The notes under the pieces are model-generated. The model did no database searches, was not told where the DNA came from, and saw only the letters and a program-made list of their open reading frames with translations. A stretch of DNA of 64,000 nucleotides, taken from the NCBI RefSeq assembly GCF_026130165.1, contig NZ_JAIHOM010000004.1, positions 17,113 through 81,112 of the forward strand, in the 5' to 3' direction. The stretch is from Spirulina subsalsa FACHB-351 (GTDB lineage: Bacteria; Cyanobacteriota; Cyanobacteriia; Cyanobacteriales; Spirulinaceae). Below, in pieces: positions 55,865 through 64,000 of the stretch. The position numbers and the translations under genes were made by a program. Positions within the stretch are counted from its first letter, which is position 1. Every line of letters starts with the position of its first letter.

Positions 55865-56683
55865 CTATAGACTTTTGGCTAAGAGTTCAGGAAGGGTGAG
55901 AAATTCATAGCCTTGTTGCTTTAAATGGCTAATAATTTGGGGAAGTGCTTCGAGGGTCTGACGACGATTCCCTCCCCCATCATGGAGTAGGATAATCCCG
56001 CCGGATTTGGCTTGACTGAGGACGCGCTGGGTAATGGTGGGGGCTGAAATATTGGTGTAGTCTTGGGGATCAATAGACCACATGATGATGGTGTAGTTTT
56101 GACTTTTGGCCTGGGCTACCATCCCATTATCGAGAACTCCACCGGGAGGACGGAATAGGGTGGTTTTGACCCCTGTGAGCCTTAATATCTCATTTTCAGT
56201 TTTTTTGACCTCTGTGGCGGCTTGGGTGGGGCTGAGGGGATGATAGGTGTGATTCCAGCTATGATTAGCGATGATATGACCCTTTTCTACGATGTGTTGG
56301 GCGACTTGGGGATAGAGTTCTAGGTGTTGCCCGACGACGAAAAAGGTGGCTTTGACTTGGTGGGTGTCGAGAACTTCTAGAAAGCGATCGCTGTTTTGCC
56401 AAGGCCCATCATCGAAGGTCAGGGCGATCGCCTTTTCCGAGGCAGGGAGGTCAACTTGATACACAACTTTGCCCTGAAATTGGGGGGGAGGGGTCCTGAT
56501 GGGGGCAGGGGGTAGAACTTCGGGTAGGTGATCCACAAAATCAGGCAGGGGGGGTAGTTCCGGGTTAACTGGCTCTGGCGTTAAGATAATATCAATGGGC
56601 TGTGGGCTGAGGGGGAAAGGTGTTGATCCCAGTACAATCCCTAGGAATACCATGATCAAAAACCAGCGTTTCCAGCGTCTCAT
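55865..56683 (-). CDS. Polysaccharide deacetylase (NodB domain), exported
   Basis: A 272-residue protein with an N-terminal hydrophobic signal or anchor (FLIMVFLGIVLGSTPFPL), a proline-rich linker of about 60 residues and a NodB domain (85-272). The metal and catalytic motifs are intact: ALTFDDGPW, ANHSWNHTYHPL (H-x3-H) and LFRPPGG, with LLHDGGGNR near the end. It would remove acetyl groups from chitin-like or peptidoglycan sugars in the periplasm. No cell-wall operon surrounds it; it is convergent with xfp. Confidence 0.88.
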   Translation of the reverse strand: MRRWKRWFLIMVFLGIVLGSTPFPLSPQPIDIILTPEPVNPELPPLPDFVDHLPEVLPPAPIRTPPPQFQGKVVYQVDLPASEKAIALTFDDGPWQNSDRFLEVLDTHQVKATFFVVGQHLELYPQVAQHIVEKGHIIANHSWNHTYHPLSPTQAATEVKKTENEILRLTGVKTTLFRPPGGVLDNGMVAQAKSQNYTIIMWSIDPQDYTNISAPTITQRVLSQAKSGGIILLHDGGGNRRQTLEALPQIISHLKQQGYEFLTLPELLAKSL

Positions 56684-56969
56684 ATAGCTCCTATTTTGGG
56701 TCAGAGAAAACCCCTCGGGAAATCGTTCCCCTCTTGGGTGAGTTGATCCCTATTTTCAGCCTCTCTTAAGAAGAAAGCCCCATCTCTCATGATTTTGTCA
56801 GAAGAGACCGGGGCAAATAGGGTCTAATTATGGTCATCTCCTATTGTGCCAAGACTTTTGTCAAAATTCCAAATAAATTGGAAAAAGAGTAAATGCTGCT
56901 ATCAGCATTCGAGATTCCCCATTTCCGGTAAAATAGAGCAAATGTGCATCGGAAGGAGTGAACAACGGG

Positions 56970-57569
56970 ATGTCTCCAATTGGCGATCGCTTAAATCAAA
57001 TGATGGGACGCAAACGCTTGATGGTGTGTCGTTTGTTTTTGCAGATTACAGGCTCGGATATTGCCCCACTACTGGGAATTCTCAATCAAGCGGGACGAGA
57101 GGCGATCGCATCAGAAGGCGATCTCAGAGTCTTGGGGGACAGTTTAGAACAAATTTGTCAAAGTCTATTAGATGTCCAACACACTTGGCAGGCTGCCGCC
57201 AATGAAGGGGATATCTTTTGGCAAGAAGAAGAAGCCGGAGACTACGTTAACACACTCTTCACCGATTCAGCACAACGTTATCTGAGTCAGCCTAGTCTAG
57301 GGGAAGAAATGGCAGAGGATACGCTGTCTATCCCCATTACACGCCATATTGTGGTGATGATTACCGTCGCGGCAGAGGGAGAAGTTCAGGAGTTAGAAAC
57401 GGATCTCGCCGATCTTAATGCCATGACTGAGGGCTTAAAAAGTCTGATTAATTTACATTATGAAGACCGTTTGCGTGCGATTCAAGTCCATTTTTCCCCC
57501 GCCCGTTTGGGAGATCAGTTAACAGATGAACAAATCCTCTTGAATTTTCCTGAACTCATTCCACTTTAA
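56970..57569 (+). CDS. DUF1517-family protein
   Basis: A 199-residue protein from the ATG at 56970; a GTG at 56958 is inside the strong ribosome binding site GGAAGGAG, so the ATG is preferred. The second half, ITRHIVVMITVAAEGEV ... IQVHFSPARLGDQLTDEQ, LLNFPELIPL, matches the DUF1517 pattern (hydrophobic strand, then a final SP-x-D-x-LT and FPxLxPL). The family is common in cyanobacteria and plastids with no known activity. No membrane segment is seen here. Its 3' end overlaps a short minus-strand frame by 14 bases. Confidence 0.7.
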   Translation: MSPIGDRLNQMMGRKRLMVCRLFLQITGSDIAPLLGILNQAGREAIASEGDLRVLGDSLEQICQSLLDVQHTWQAAANEGDIFWQEEEAGDYVNTLFTDSAQRYLSQPSLGEEMAEDTLSIPITRHIVVMITVAAEGEVQELETDLADLNAMTEGLKSLINLHYEDRLRAIQVHFSPARLGDQLTDEQILLNFPELIPL

Positions 57570-57657
57570 AGGGCGCACGCAGATAGATCTCAAATCGGTA
57601 ATTTCCGCGAGCCAACTTGACAAAACCGCTATTTTCAGTTAACTTGAAAGTACCCAT
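57556..57657 (-). pseudogene. Possible 3' remnant of an unknown gene, cut by a hairpin element
   Basis: The minus-strand frame (33 codons from ATG 57657) reads GTFKLTENSGFVKL, then ARGNYRFEIYLRAPFKVE. The composition looks like a real protein C-terminus. Upstream the frame runs only into the large inverted repeat at 57675-57731 and then stops. I cannot name the protein. It may equally be a short chance ORF. Confidence 0.3.
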
Positions 57658-57674
57658 TACCCAATCTAAACCCC

Positions 57675-57731
57675 CTGACGCGCTCTCGCTTAAGAATTGA
57701 TTTGAGAATCAACCTTAAGCGGGGCGCGTCA
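57675..57731. repeat. Large imperfect inverted repeat
   Basis: CTGACGCGC with GCGCGTCAG encloses CGCTTAAG with CTTAAGCG and, inside that, TTGATTTGAGAATCAA. The nested stem of about 25 pairs looks like a small mobile element or an eroded IS end. It lies just 3' of rnpB. Confidence 0.6.
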
Positions 57732-57765
57732 GCCCTAGAATTCAGCTAGAAATTGATCAATCAAG

Positions 57766-58127
57766 AAAGAGCCGGACATAAGCCGGATTCTGTTCTTCCC
57801 AGAGGAAGGATGGTTATCTATCTGGGATGTTTGTTACCAAACACCTCAAGCGGTTCACCAAAAGCGGGACAGGAAAAAGACCAACCCTTGCCCCTGCGAC
57901 CTTGCTCCCAACCGGGGTTTACCGAGCCAGTACCTCACGATACTGCTGGTGCGCTCTTACCGCACCTTTGCACCCTTACCCTCAAACGAAGGCGGTATTT
58001 TTCTGTGGCACTCTCCTCACGCTCACGCGCACTGGGCGTTACCCAGCAGGTCTGGTCTTTGGGGAGTCCGGACTTTCCTCAGACTAACCGCCAGGGCTAA
58101 TCTGCAACCATCTCGCCGACTCTTTCT
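57766..58127 (-). ncRNA. rnpB: RNase P RNA
   Basis: The minus strand carries the universal core GAGGAAAGTCCGGACTCC near the 5' end and CAGAATCCGGCTTATG near the 3' end. AGAGTCGGC at the 5' end pairs with GCCGGCTCT at the 3' end to form P1. The length of about 360 bases fits the cyanobacterial type A RNA, which cuts the 5' leader from precursor tRNAs. Ends are set from P1 and are approximate by a few bases. Confidence 0.95.
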
Positions 58128-58245
58128 AGCTTTAGTGTATCTTGAAAAATTGGAGATGGTCTATCTAATGATTGAAATTTTTGATAGAAAATCGCGATAG
58201 GAGCGCATTTTTGTAGGATGGAGAGTGAAGGCCACCAAATGAACT

Positions 58246-58275
58246 ACCCCACCCTGCCGTTGGTGAGGATAGGGC
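58246..58275. repeat. Solo hairpin of a second IS-end type, copy 2
   Basis: CCCCACCCTGCC, GTTGGTGAGGATAGGG resembles the hairpin at 22140-22168 and is followed by CTTCCTGATTT. It resembles IS200/IS605-type ends seen in cyanobacteria, without coding remains nearby. Confidence 0.4.
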
Positions 58276-58385
58276 TTCCTGATTTAACTTAAAATAAGAA
58301 GTTATTCTGTTCCGATTGCGCGCAGACTTTTTTTTACGCCCTGACCAAATCCACCTCTGAGGAAAAGACCCCAACCCCAACTTTA

Positions 58386-60359
58386 ATGAGTATTTCTACT
58401 TCCGTCCTTGCTGATTTGTTGAAGGTGCTACCGGACTGGCGACCCCAGATGTATTTTAAATCCTCTCTCATTGCGCTGTCCCATGCGATGGAGGATCAAG
58501 TGCTGGCAGGGTCTAGCGCTCCTTTAGTCATTGCAACATTCCAACAAGAGCGTTTTTATCGTCAAGAAGCCCATCGTTATCGTCGCATTGCCGAGAAAAG
58601 TGATCAGGTTTATGTATTAGCGGCCCCAGAAACTGAGTTTCGCAATCACTCGGGGGATTATGAAACCGTGGCATTTGCGCCCACCGATGCTTTAGCCCAA
58701 GAATGGCATCTGGTGGTGCTGGGGGATAGTTATGCCACTTGTTTGATTTGTCGAGAAAAAAGCAGCCCGGGGGATGAGTCCACTTTAGGGATGGACTCCA
58801 ATCGGCGGTTTGAGGGGATTTGGACCTTTGAACGTCAGGTGGCTCAAGAGGCGGCTGGGATTTTGTTAGATCGGATTTTGCGTTACCGTCCGGAGTTAGC
58901 GCGGAAACTGGCTCAAGCCAAACAAACCTATCTGGGAGCATTCGTTAAAAGTCAGGGTGGGGACGAGTCTGTGGAGACCAATCCGGATCCCTTTGTGGGA
59001 CGTTTAGTGACCTACTTGCAGGTCAGCCAGTATAAGTTAATGAAGGCTTATCGTGCGATCGCCGCCCAAGAAAAACGAGAACGCTTGATTCACCTGATGA
59101 CCGTGGCCATTCGGCGATCGCTGAATCCCGAAGAAATCCTAGAAGTCGCCGTCGAAAAAGTAGGGCAAGTCCTCGGCGCTTGTCGTTGCCTGATCTATCG
59201 CTGTCGGGCCACCGACACCACCGCCACCATTGCCCATGAATTCCTCAGTCCTAACGTTCCCTCCCTCCAAGGCATCACCTGGCCCCTGACAGAAAACCCC
59301 CTCTTCCAAACCGTCATCACCACCAACGAATCCGCCTGGGTCAAAGACACCCACCAAGACCTTCCCCCCACCACCAGTCCTGAATTTCGCCAACTCTTGA
59401 CCCAGTGGGGCATTCGCTCCTGGTTACTCGTTCCCGTCTTTTACCAAGAACGCCTACTGGGAATTGTCGAACTCCAACACTGTGGTCCGCGACCCGAAGA
59501 ATGGACCAGCGAGGAAATCGGCCTAGTCGAGGCGATCGCCAATCAAGTCGGAGTCGCCCTCATTCAAGCCGAAGCCTACGCCCACCTCGAAGACCTCAAC
59601 CAACAACTCGCCGCCCTCGACCGCACCCGTTCCAACCTCGTCGCCATCACCGGACACGAACTACGCACCCCCCTTTCCACCATTCAAGTCTGTCTCGAAA
59701 GTCTCAGCACAGAACCCGATATGCCCCCAGAACTGCGTCAAGTCATGCTCAACACCGCCCTCTCCGACGCAGAACGAATGCGCAAACTCATTCAGGACTT
59801 CCTCACCCTCTCCAAACTCGAAAGCGGCCGCGTAGATTGGAACCCCGAACCCCTCGCCCTCCCCGAATGTATTGATTTGGGATTAAGCCATATTCGCGCC
59901 CGCCATAACCCCCAAGACCTGCCCCAAATTATCACCCATCTCCCTGAAAACCTGCCCCTCATCGAAGCCGATGGAGAATGGTTAGTCGAAGTTCTCGCCA
60001 AACTCCTCGACAACGCCTGTAAATTCACCCCCCACAAAGGCAAGATCACCATCAGCGCCCACCCTCGGGACAAACGGATGTTACAAGTCACCGTTGCCGA
60101 CACCGGACGCGGCATAGAACCCAAACGTCTAGAAACCGTCTTTGACCGCTTCTATCAAGAAGAAGGCGCCCTACAACGAACCACTGGGGGAACCGGGCTA
60201 GGATTAGCCATTTGTCGGCAAATCATTCAACGTTGGGGCGGCATGATCTGGGCCGAATCCCAAGGCAAAGATCAGGGGAGTTCCTTCCACTTCACCCTAC
60301 CCATTATTCCCTCCGTCGAAACACCCCCCTTAAAGAACAAAAAACGAACCACCCGCTAG
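58386..60359 (+). CDS. Histidine kinase DICT-GAF-HisKA-HATPase
   Basis: A 657-residue soluble sensor kinase. The N-terminal DICT domain (about 1-195: ALSHAMEDQVLAGSSAPLVI, FERQVAQEAAGILLD) is a sensor found with GGDEF and two-component proteins. A GAF domain spans about 235-400 and lacks a bilin cysteine. HisKA follows with His424 in TGHELRTPLSTIQ, then HATPase motifs LLDNACKFTPHKG, VADTGRGIEP and GTGLGLAICRQI. No receiver is attached or adjacent, so its partner is unknown. The gene is 26 bases ahead of the Nudix gene on the same strand, so the two are likely one transcript. Confidence 0.9.
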   Translation: MSISTSVLADLLKVLPDWRPQMYFKSSLIALSHAMEDQVLAGSSAPLVIATFQQERFYRQEAHRYRRIAEKSDQVYVLAAPETEFRNHSGDYETVAFAPTDALAQEWHLVVLGDSYATCLICREKSSPGDESTLGMDSNRRFEGIWTFERQVAQEAAGILLDRILRYRPELARKLAQAKQTYLGAFVKSQGGDESVETNPDPFVGRLVTYLQVSQYKLMKAYRAIAAQEKRERLIHLMTVAIRRSLNPEEILEVAVEKVGQVLGACRCLIYRCRATDTTATIAHEFLSPNVPSLQGITWPLTENPLFQTVITTNESAWVKDTHQDLPPTTSPEFRQLLTQWGIRSWLLVPVFYQERLLGIVELQHCGPRPEEWTSEEIGLVEAIANQVGVALIQAEAYAHLEDLNQQLAALDRTRSNLVAITGHELRTPLSTIQVCLESLSTEPDMPPELRQVMLNTALSDAERMRKLIQDFLTLSKLESGRVDWNPEPLALPECIDLGLSHIRARHNPQDLPQIITHLPENLPLIEADGEWLVEVLAKLLDNACKFTPHKGKITISAHPRDKRMLQVTVADTGRGIEPKRLETVFDRFYQEEGALQRTTGGTGLGLAICRQIIQRWGGMIWAESQGKDQGSSFHFTLPIIPSVETPPLKNKKRTTR

Positions 60360-60387
60360 TTAAGCCCACAACGCCACCGATCCAACT

Positions 60388-60816
60388 ATGACCTACCGTA
60401 ATCCTGCCCCCACCGTTGATATCATCATTGAACTCATCGACCGTCCCCACCGCCCCATTATCTTAATTGAACGGCAAAACCCCCCCTATGGGTACGCCAT
60501 CCCCGGCGGTTTTGTAGACTATGGAGAATCCGTAGAAACCGCCGCCCGACGAGAAGCCAAAGAAGAAGTTTCCCTCAACGTCACCTTATTAGAGCAATTT
60601 TATGTCTATTCCGACCCCCAACGGGACTCCCGCCAACACACCATCAGCATCGTGTTTCTCGCCACAGCCACCGGAGAACCCAAAGCGGCTGATGATGCCC
60701 AAAGTTTAGGGATTTTTCACCCTTGGGAAATGCCCACCCATCTCTGTTTTGATCATGACCGAATTTTGGGAGATTATTTCCGTTACCGGAATTACGGGAT
60801 ACGACCTCATTTTTGA
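60388..60816 (+). CDS. Nudix hydrolase
   Basis: A 142-residue protein with a perfect Nudix box, [18 protein letters not shown], then KEEV (G-x5-E-x7-R-E-x2-E-E), which binds magnesium and cuts nucleoside diphosphates linked to another group. [20 protein letters not shown] is typical of ADP-ribose or nucleotide-sugar pyrophosphatase relatives. Substrate cannot be told. It probably shares a transcript with the upstream histidine kinase. Confidence 0.92.
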   Translation: MTYRNPAPTVDIIIELIDRPHRPIILIERQNPPYGYAIPGGFVDYGESVETAARREAKEEVSLNVTLLEQFYVYSDPQRDSRQHTISIVFLATATGEPKAADDAQSLGIFHPWEMPTHLCFDHDRILGDYFRYRNYGIRPHF

Positions 60817-60908
60817 CCGTCCCCGCTCTTGCCTAGACAGGGCTTGGGGCTAGTCAAGTTACCCCCAAGTCCAGCCCAACTGAAAGCCCCCAATGTCTAA
60901 GGAAAAAA

Positions 60909-60922
60909 GTATAAATTATTAC
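60909..60922 (+). promoter_or_regulatory. NtcA-type site GTA-N8-TAC upstream of the Amt-kinase gene
   Basis: GTATAAATTATTAC matches GTAN8TAC exactly, the binding sequence of NtcA, the nitrogen regulator of cyanobacteria. A TATTAT box follows at 60950-60955, 27 bases after the site; NtcA-activated promoters usually have about 22, so the spacing is slightly long. The target, an ammonium transporter domain, is a classic NtcA-regulated function. Confidence 0.6.
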
Positions 60923-60981
60923 AGCATTTAGCCACCCGATAGGCGAGAATATTATGTTGCAAGAAAAGAGCAAGTGATGAA

Positions 60982-63615
60982 GTGATTGACATTCTATGGC
61001 TTCTCGTTTGTTCTGGTCTGGTCTTCCTCATGCAGCCCGGGTTTATGTGCCTGGAGTCTGGACTTACTCGGTCGAAGAACAGCATTAACGTCGCTGTTAA
61101 GAACCTGTCAGACTTTGGAATTTCCGTGTTGCTGTTTTGGGCATTAGGATATGCCCTGATGTTTGGAGCCTCTCAAGCAGGGTGGATAGGCTCAACAGGT
61201 TTCTTGATGGATTGGGAGTCCACACCAGAACAAGCAACGTTTTTTATTTTCCAAGCAATGTTTTGCAGCACTGCCACCACTATTGTTTCCGGAGCAGTTG
61301 CTGAACGCTTGAAGTTTTCCGCCTATTTGTGCATTGCCGCTTTTATTTCGGGGATTATTTATCCGCTTTATGGTCATTGGGCTTGGAATGGTATTAGAAC
61401 GGGAACCTTTGTCGGCTGGTTAGGAGATTTAGGCTTTATTGACCAAGCCGGAGCCACAGTAGTTCACAGTATCGGCGGCTGGACATCCCTCGCCGTTCTC
61501 TTAGTGGTGGGTCCCCGTTTCGGCCGTTTTGTCGCCAATGCCACCCAACGAATTCATGGCTCTAACCTCCCCCTATCGGTCATGGGTACCATGTTTTTAT
61601 GGTTAGGTTGGTTAGGCTTTAATGGTGGTAGCTTACTGCACCTCGGCCCTCAAGTTCCCGCCATCCTCGGGAACACCATCCTAGCAGGTGCAACGGGAAT
61701 GCTGATCGGCATTTTGTTCAGTTGGCCCAAAGGACAAGGGGCAAGGGTTGAATATTTAATCAATGGCTCTTTAGCAGGCTTAGTCTCCATTACCGGATCT
61801 TGTCACTCCGTATCCAGTGGTTCAGCGGCCTTAATTGGGGCGGTGGGAGCCTTAGTGATGCTCTTCTTTAGCCGCTTCCTCCTCCGTTGCCAGGTGGACG
61901 ATGCCGTAGATGCCGTAGCAGTCCACGCGGGGGCGGGTGCTTGGGGAACTGTAGCCGTTGCCCTCTTTTCTCCCTTAGATACCTTTGCACCGGGTGTTAG
62001 TCGTCTCGAACAGTTAGGGATTCAGACCCTCGGGATTATCTTAGCCTTCCTCTGGGCTTTTGGCCTGACCTGGTTATTTTTAAAATGCCTGACCCCTTGG
62101 TTTTCCCTCCGCGTTTCTGTGGAAGCTGAAGAGTTAGGTTTAAATGTTTCCGAACATGGCGCAAAAACCGAAACCTACGAATTGTTTCGCGTCATGGATG
62201 AGCAAGCGGCTACCCAAGATTTGAGCTTACGGGTGCCGGTAGATCCTTTTACGGAAGCGGGACACATCGCTATGCGCTACAACAGCGTGATGGACGTGAT
62301 GGAAGAATCCCTACTGCGCATTGAGGCGATTATTGAAACGGCCACCGATGCCATTATTACCTTTACCACCAACACTTTAGAGATTTTAACGGTCAATCCC
62401 AGCGCCGAGCGAATGTTTGGCTACACTGGGGATGTGTTGGTGGGAATGTCGATTTTGGACTTGGTGCGTTGTTATCCGGGGGCGATCGCAGACCGTACCC
62501 AATTTTTTGTTCAACTCCTTGACCAGAACGTGAAAGAGATTCTAGGACAACGAGCAGATGGTTCCCATTTCCCCGTTGAAGCTAGTTTACGCCGAGCAGA
62601 ATTAAAAACTCGTTCCTTTTATACTGGAACATTCCGGGATATTACGGAGCGCAAACAGGCCGAGGAAGCCGAAAAACACCAAGCCAAAACCGTCCAATTA
62701 GAACGAGCCTTACTTGAACTCCAACGGACACAATCCCAACTCATCCAATCGGAAAAAATGTCCAGTTTAGGGCAAATGGTGGCCGGAGTTGCCCATGAAA
62801 TCAATAATCCCGTCAACTTCATCTATGGCAACTTAATTTATGCTCAATCCTACAGTGATGATCTCCTGCGTTTACTGGACTTATATCAAGAATACTATCC
62901 AGAACCCCCCAGTGAAATTCAGGGCAAATTAGAAGAACTAGAATGGGAATTTTTGCAAGAAGATTTACCAAAACTTCACAATTCCCTCCTAGTGGGAGCC
63001 GAACGCATTCGGCAAATTGTGCAATCCCTGCGCACCTTTTCCCGCTTGGATGAAGCAGAAGTTAAAAACGTGGATCTCCATGAAAACTTAGAGAGTACCC
63101 TGTTGATTTTGCAGCACCGCTTACATCCCAAATGTGGGGAAATTCCTAGTAAACGGCGCAATATTCAAGTGGTCAAGGAATATGGAGATTTGCCCCTCGT
63201 TGAGTGCTACGCTGGGCAATTGAATCAAGTGTTCATGAACTTGTTAAATAACGCCATTGATGCGTTAGAAGAAACCCAGTTTGACGAAGATCGAGAACCC
63301 ACTATTCTCATTCAAACTGAATGGAAGAATCAGGACTGGATTCGCATTGTCATTCAAGATAATGGGATGGGAATTCAACCTGAATATTTACCTAAACTCT
63401 TTGATCCCTTTTTCACCACCAAAGAAGTCGGGAAAGGGACAGGATTGGGTTTATCTATTAGTTATCAAATCATCGTAGATCGTCATCAAGGGGTGATGAA
63501 ATGCCATTCTGAAGTAGGACAAGGGGCTAAGTTTATCCTAGAAATCCCTGTCACTCAACTCCCCAATCGTCGGGAATCTACAGCCCGTTTAACGGGAACA
63601 GCTGCCCATTCTTGA
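60982..63615 (+). CDS. Ammonium transporter fused to a PAS histidine kinase
   Basis: An 877-residue protein beginning at a GTG (60982); the frame is closed by a stop just upstream and no ATG is available. Residues 1-375 are a complete Amt domain with about eleven membrane segments, MQPGFMCLESGLTRSKNS, and the twin pore histidines His162 (VVHSIGG) and His315 (AVHAGAGAWG). A linker with HAMP-like character (380-440) leads to PAS (445-560), then HisKA with His605 in AGVAHEINNP and HATPase (NLLNNAID, DNGMGIQ, GKGTGLGLSI). The arrangement matches ammonium sensor kinases known from Kuenenia (Amt5). It likely senses rather than, or besides, transports ammonium. The stop codon lies in a TnpB-type end. 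Confidence 0.93.
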   Translation: MIDILWLLVCSGLVFLMQPGFMCLESGLTRSKNSINVAVKNLSDFGISVLLFWALGYALMFGASQAGWIGSTGFLMDWESTPEQATFFIFQAMFCSTATTIVSGAVAERLKFSAYLCIAAFISGIIYPLYGHWAWNGIRTGTFVGWLGDLGFIDQAGATVVHSIGGWTSLAVLLVVGPRFGRFVANATQRIHGSNLPLSVMGTMFLWLGWLGFNGGSLLHLGPQVPAILGNTILAGATGMLIGILFSWPKGQGARVEYLINGSLAGLVSITGSCHSVSSGSAALIGAVGALVMLFFSRFLLRCQVDDAVDAVAVHAGAGAWGTVAVALFSPLDTFAPGVSRLEQLGIQTLGIILAFLWAFGLTWLFLKCLTPWFSLRVSVEAEELGLNVSEHGAKTETYELFRVMDEQAATQDLSLRVPVDPFTEAGHIAMRYNSVMDVMEESLLRIEAIIETATDAIITFTTNTLEILTVNPSAERMFGYTGDVLVGMSILDLVRCYPGAIADRTQFFVQLLDQNVKEILGQRADGSHFPVEASLRRAELKTRSFYTGTFRDITERKQAEEAEKHQAKTVQLERALLELQRTQSQLIQSEKMSSLGQMVAGVAHEINNPVNFIYGNLIYAQSYSDDLLRLLDLYQEYYPEPPSEIQGKLEELEWEFLQEDLPKLHNSLLVGAERIRQIVQSLRTFSRLDEAEVKNVDLHENLESTLLILQHRLHPKCGEIPSKRRNIQVVKEYGDLPLVECYAGQLNQVFMNLLNNAIDALEETQFDEDREPTILIQTEWKNQDWIRIVIQDNGMGIQPEYLPKLFDPFFTTKEVGKGTGLGLSISYQIIVDRHQGVMKCHSEVGQGAKFILEIPVTQLPNRRESTARLTGTAAHS

Positions 63616-63742
63616 CACTCCCGCCGTTAATTGCGTTTCGCAATTCTTAGGGGGATTCTTCTTTCTGCGAAGTAACTTGCTCTGGCAGGATTGCTTTAAC
63701 TTGACGGAAGAAACGAGGATTTGCTGCGGTTTTCCCATCGGA
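63612..63742 (-). pseudogene. TnpB fragment with right end after the Amt-kinase gene
   Basis: Minus-strand frame TDSDGKTAANPRFFRQVKAI, then LPEQVTSQKEESP ending in TAA at 63647-63649: a piece of TnpB middle joined to a TnpB-like tail, so internally deleted. The right-end hairpin (TTGACACTCCCGCCGTTAAT ... GGGGGATTCTT) covers 63612-63660. Confidence 0.65.
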
Positions 63743-63748
63743 GTCGGT

Positions 63749-63784
63749 TTGACATACTCCCCGACCTAAAGGTGCGGGGATTCT
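63749..63784 (-). repeat. TnpB right-end hairpin of the edge element
   Basis: On the minus strand AGAATCCCCGCACC, TTTAGGTCGGGGAGTATGTCAA in two parts: the stem and terminal GTCAA directly 3' of the TnpB stop, as expected of the right end and the 3' part of its guide RNA (omega RNA). Confidence 0.75.
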
Positions 63785-63788
63785 GGGG

Positions 63789-64000
63789 TCAAGCAACGAT
63801 TGCGGGCATTGCCCGTCTAACATCGTCTAACCCAACAGTTGATGCCCCAACTGCTTGAATATTCTTAGCGGCGTTTTCATCTCGCCCGTTCACAGATTGG
63901 CAGGACGGACAACGCCATTCTCGCACCGACAAGTCCAACTCTTTGAGGACGTGACCACAGTGTGAGCAGGTTTTCGAGGAAGGATACCAACGGTCGATGA
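63789..64000 (-). CDS. TnpB RNA-guided nuclease, 3' end only
   Basis: The last 70 codons of TnpB are visible on the minus strand; the gene continues beyond the right edge. The zinc finger (CSHCGH ... CPSC) and the third RuvC motif (GRDENAAKNIQAVGAS) with its catalytic Asp are intact, ending VRRAMPAIVA and TGA at 63789-63791. TnpB of IS200/IS605 elements is a guide-RNA nuclease that helps the transposon persist. Whether the rest of the gene and a TnpA partner are present cannot be seen. It is the only TnpB copy here with no visible damage. Confidence 0.88.
   Translation of the reverse strand, partial: IDRWYPSSKTCSHCGHVLKELDLSVREWRCPSCQSVNGRDENAAKNIQAVGASTVGLDDVRRAMPAIVA

Noticed and set aside
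57753..58200. Several plus-strand ORFs of 83-115 codons
   Set aside because: They are antisense frames across rnpB.

Overview
The window is cyanobacterial chromosome. The HIP1 octamer GCGATCGC is scattered throughout. The gene set is typical of cyanobacteria: a CruF carotenoid hydratase, an MPBQ/plastoquinone-pathway methyltransferase, a DUF3531 protein, a plastid-like SNAT/Ycf52 acetyltransferase, hybrid kinases with GAF/DICT domains, and a P1-closed rnpB. The load of IS200/IS605-type TnpB remnants, heptamer repeats and GAAACCGGGTTT-type repeats suggests a filamentous, repeat-rich species, but I cannot name the genus.

Layout. 0-9 kb: a cut GNAT gene, cruF, a Rieske lipoprotein, a GAF-PAS-GAF-GAF-GGDEF protein with bilin-binding-like cysteines, DUF3531, a zinc-ribbon/RelE-like protein behind a structured leader, a cysteine desulfurase and a lone receiver protein. 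9-18 kb: a HEAT-repeat protein, a Ser/Thr kinase with a WD40 propeller, and a 1,820-residue CheA-like hybrid kinase with three receivers. 18-22 kb: a Uma2 protein, then a cobalamin riboswitch leading into a small ORF, a hypothetical gene, a fatty-acid desaturase and the MPBQ methyltransferase. 22-25 kb: a convergent three-Cys-motif (DUF5131)/TcmP pair next to a dead TnpB element. 25-30 kb: phosphate acetyltransferase, a second GAF-GGDEF protein, a graveyard of TnpB and CHAT fragments, and a ComFB-type protein. 30-40 kb: FHA-containing class A PBP, lspA, SNAT-like acetyltransferase, tRNA-Pro and tRNA-Gly, the feoABC iron operon, and rlpA. 40-46 kb: purM, a betaine-type binding lipoprotein, mmsA overlapping a CbiQ-like gene, and a 280-residue orphan gene flanked by 150-bp repeats. 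46-57 kb: topA, an acetyltransferase, metH, phosphoketolase and a polysaccharide deacetylase. 57-64 kb: a DUF1517 protein, rnpB, a DICT-GAF histidine kinase, a Nudix hydrolase, an ammonium-transporter/histidine-kinase fusion behind an NtcA-type site, and the 3' end of a TnpB gene at the right edge.

Themes. Signalling dominates, with two diguanylate cyclases, a likely c-di-nucleotide receptor (ComFB) and four kinases. Phosphoketolase and Pta can together turn sugar phosphates into acetyl-CoA. MetH, the cobalamin riboswitch and CbiQ form a loose B12/cobalt theme without being one operon. The observations I rate highest are the Amt-kinase fusion with its NtcA box, the TcmP/DUF5131 pair, the photoreceptor-like GAF-GGDEF protein, the B12 riboswitch placed before genes with no obvious B12 link, and nine copies of a TnpB right-end hairpin, two of which supply the stop codon of a neighbouring gene.
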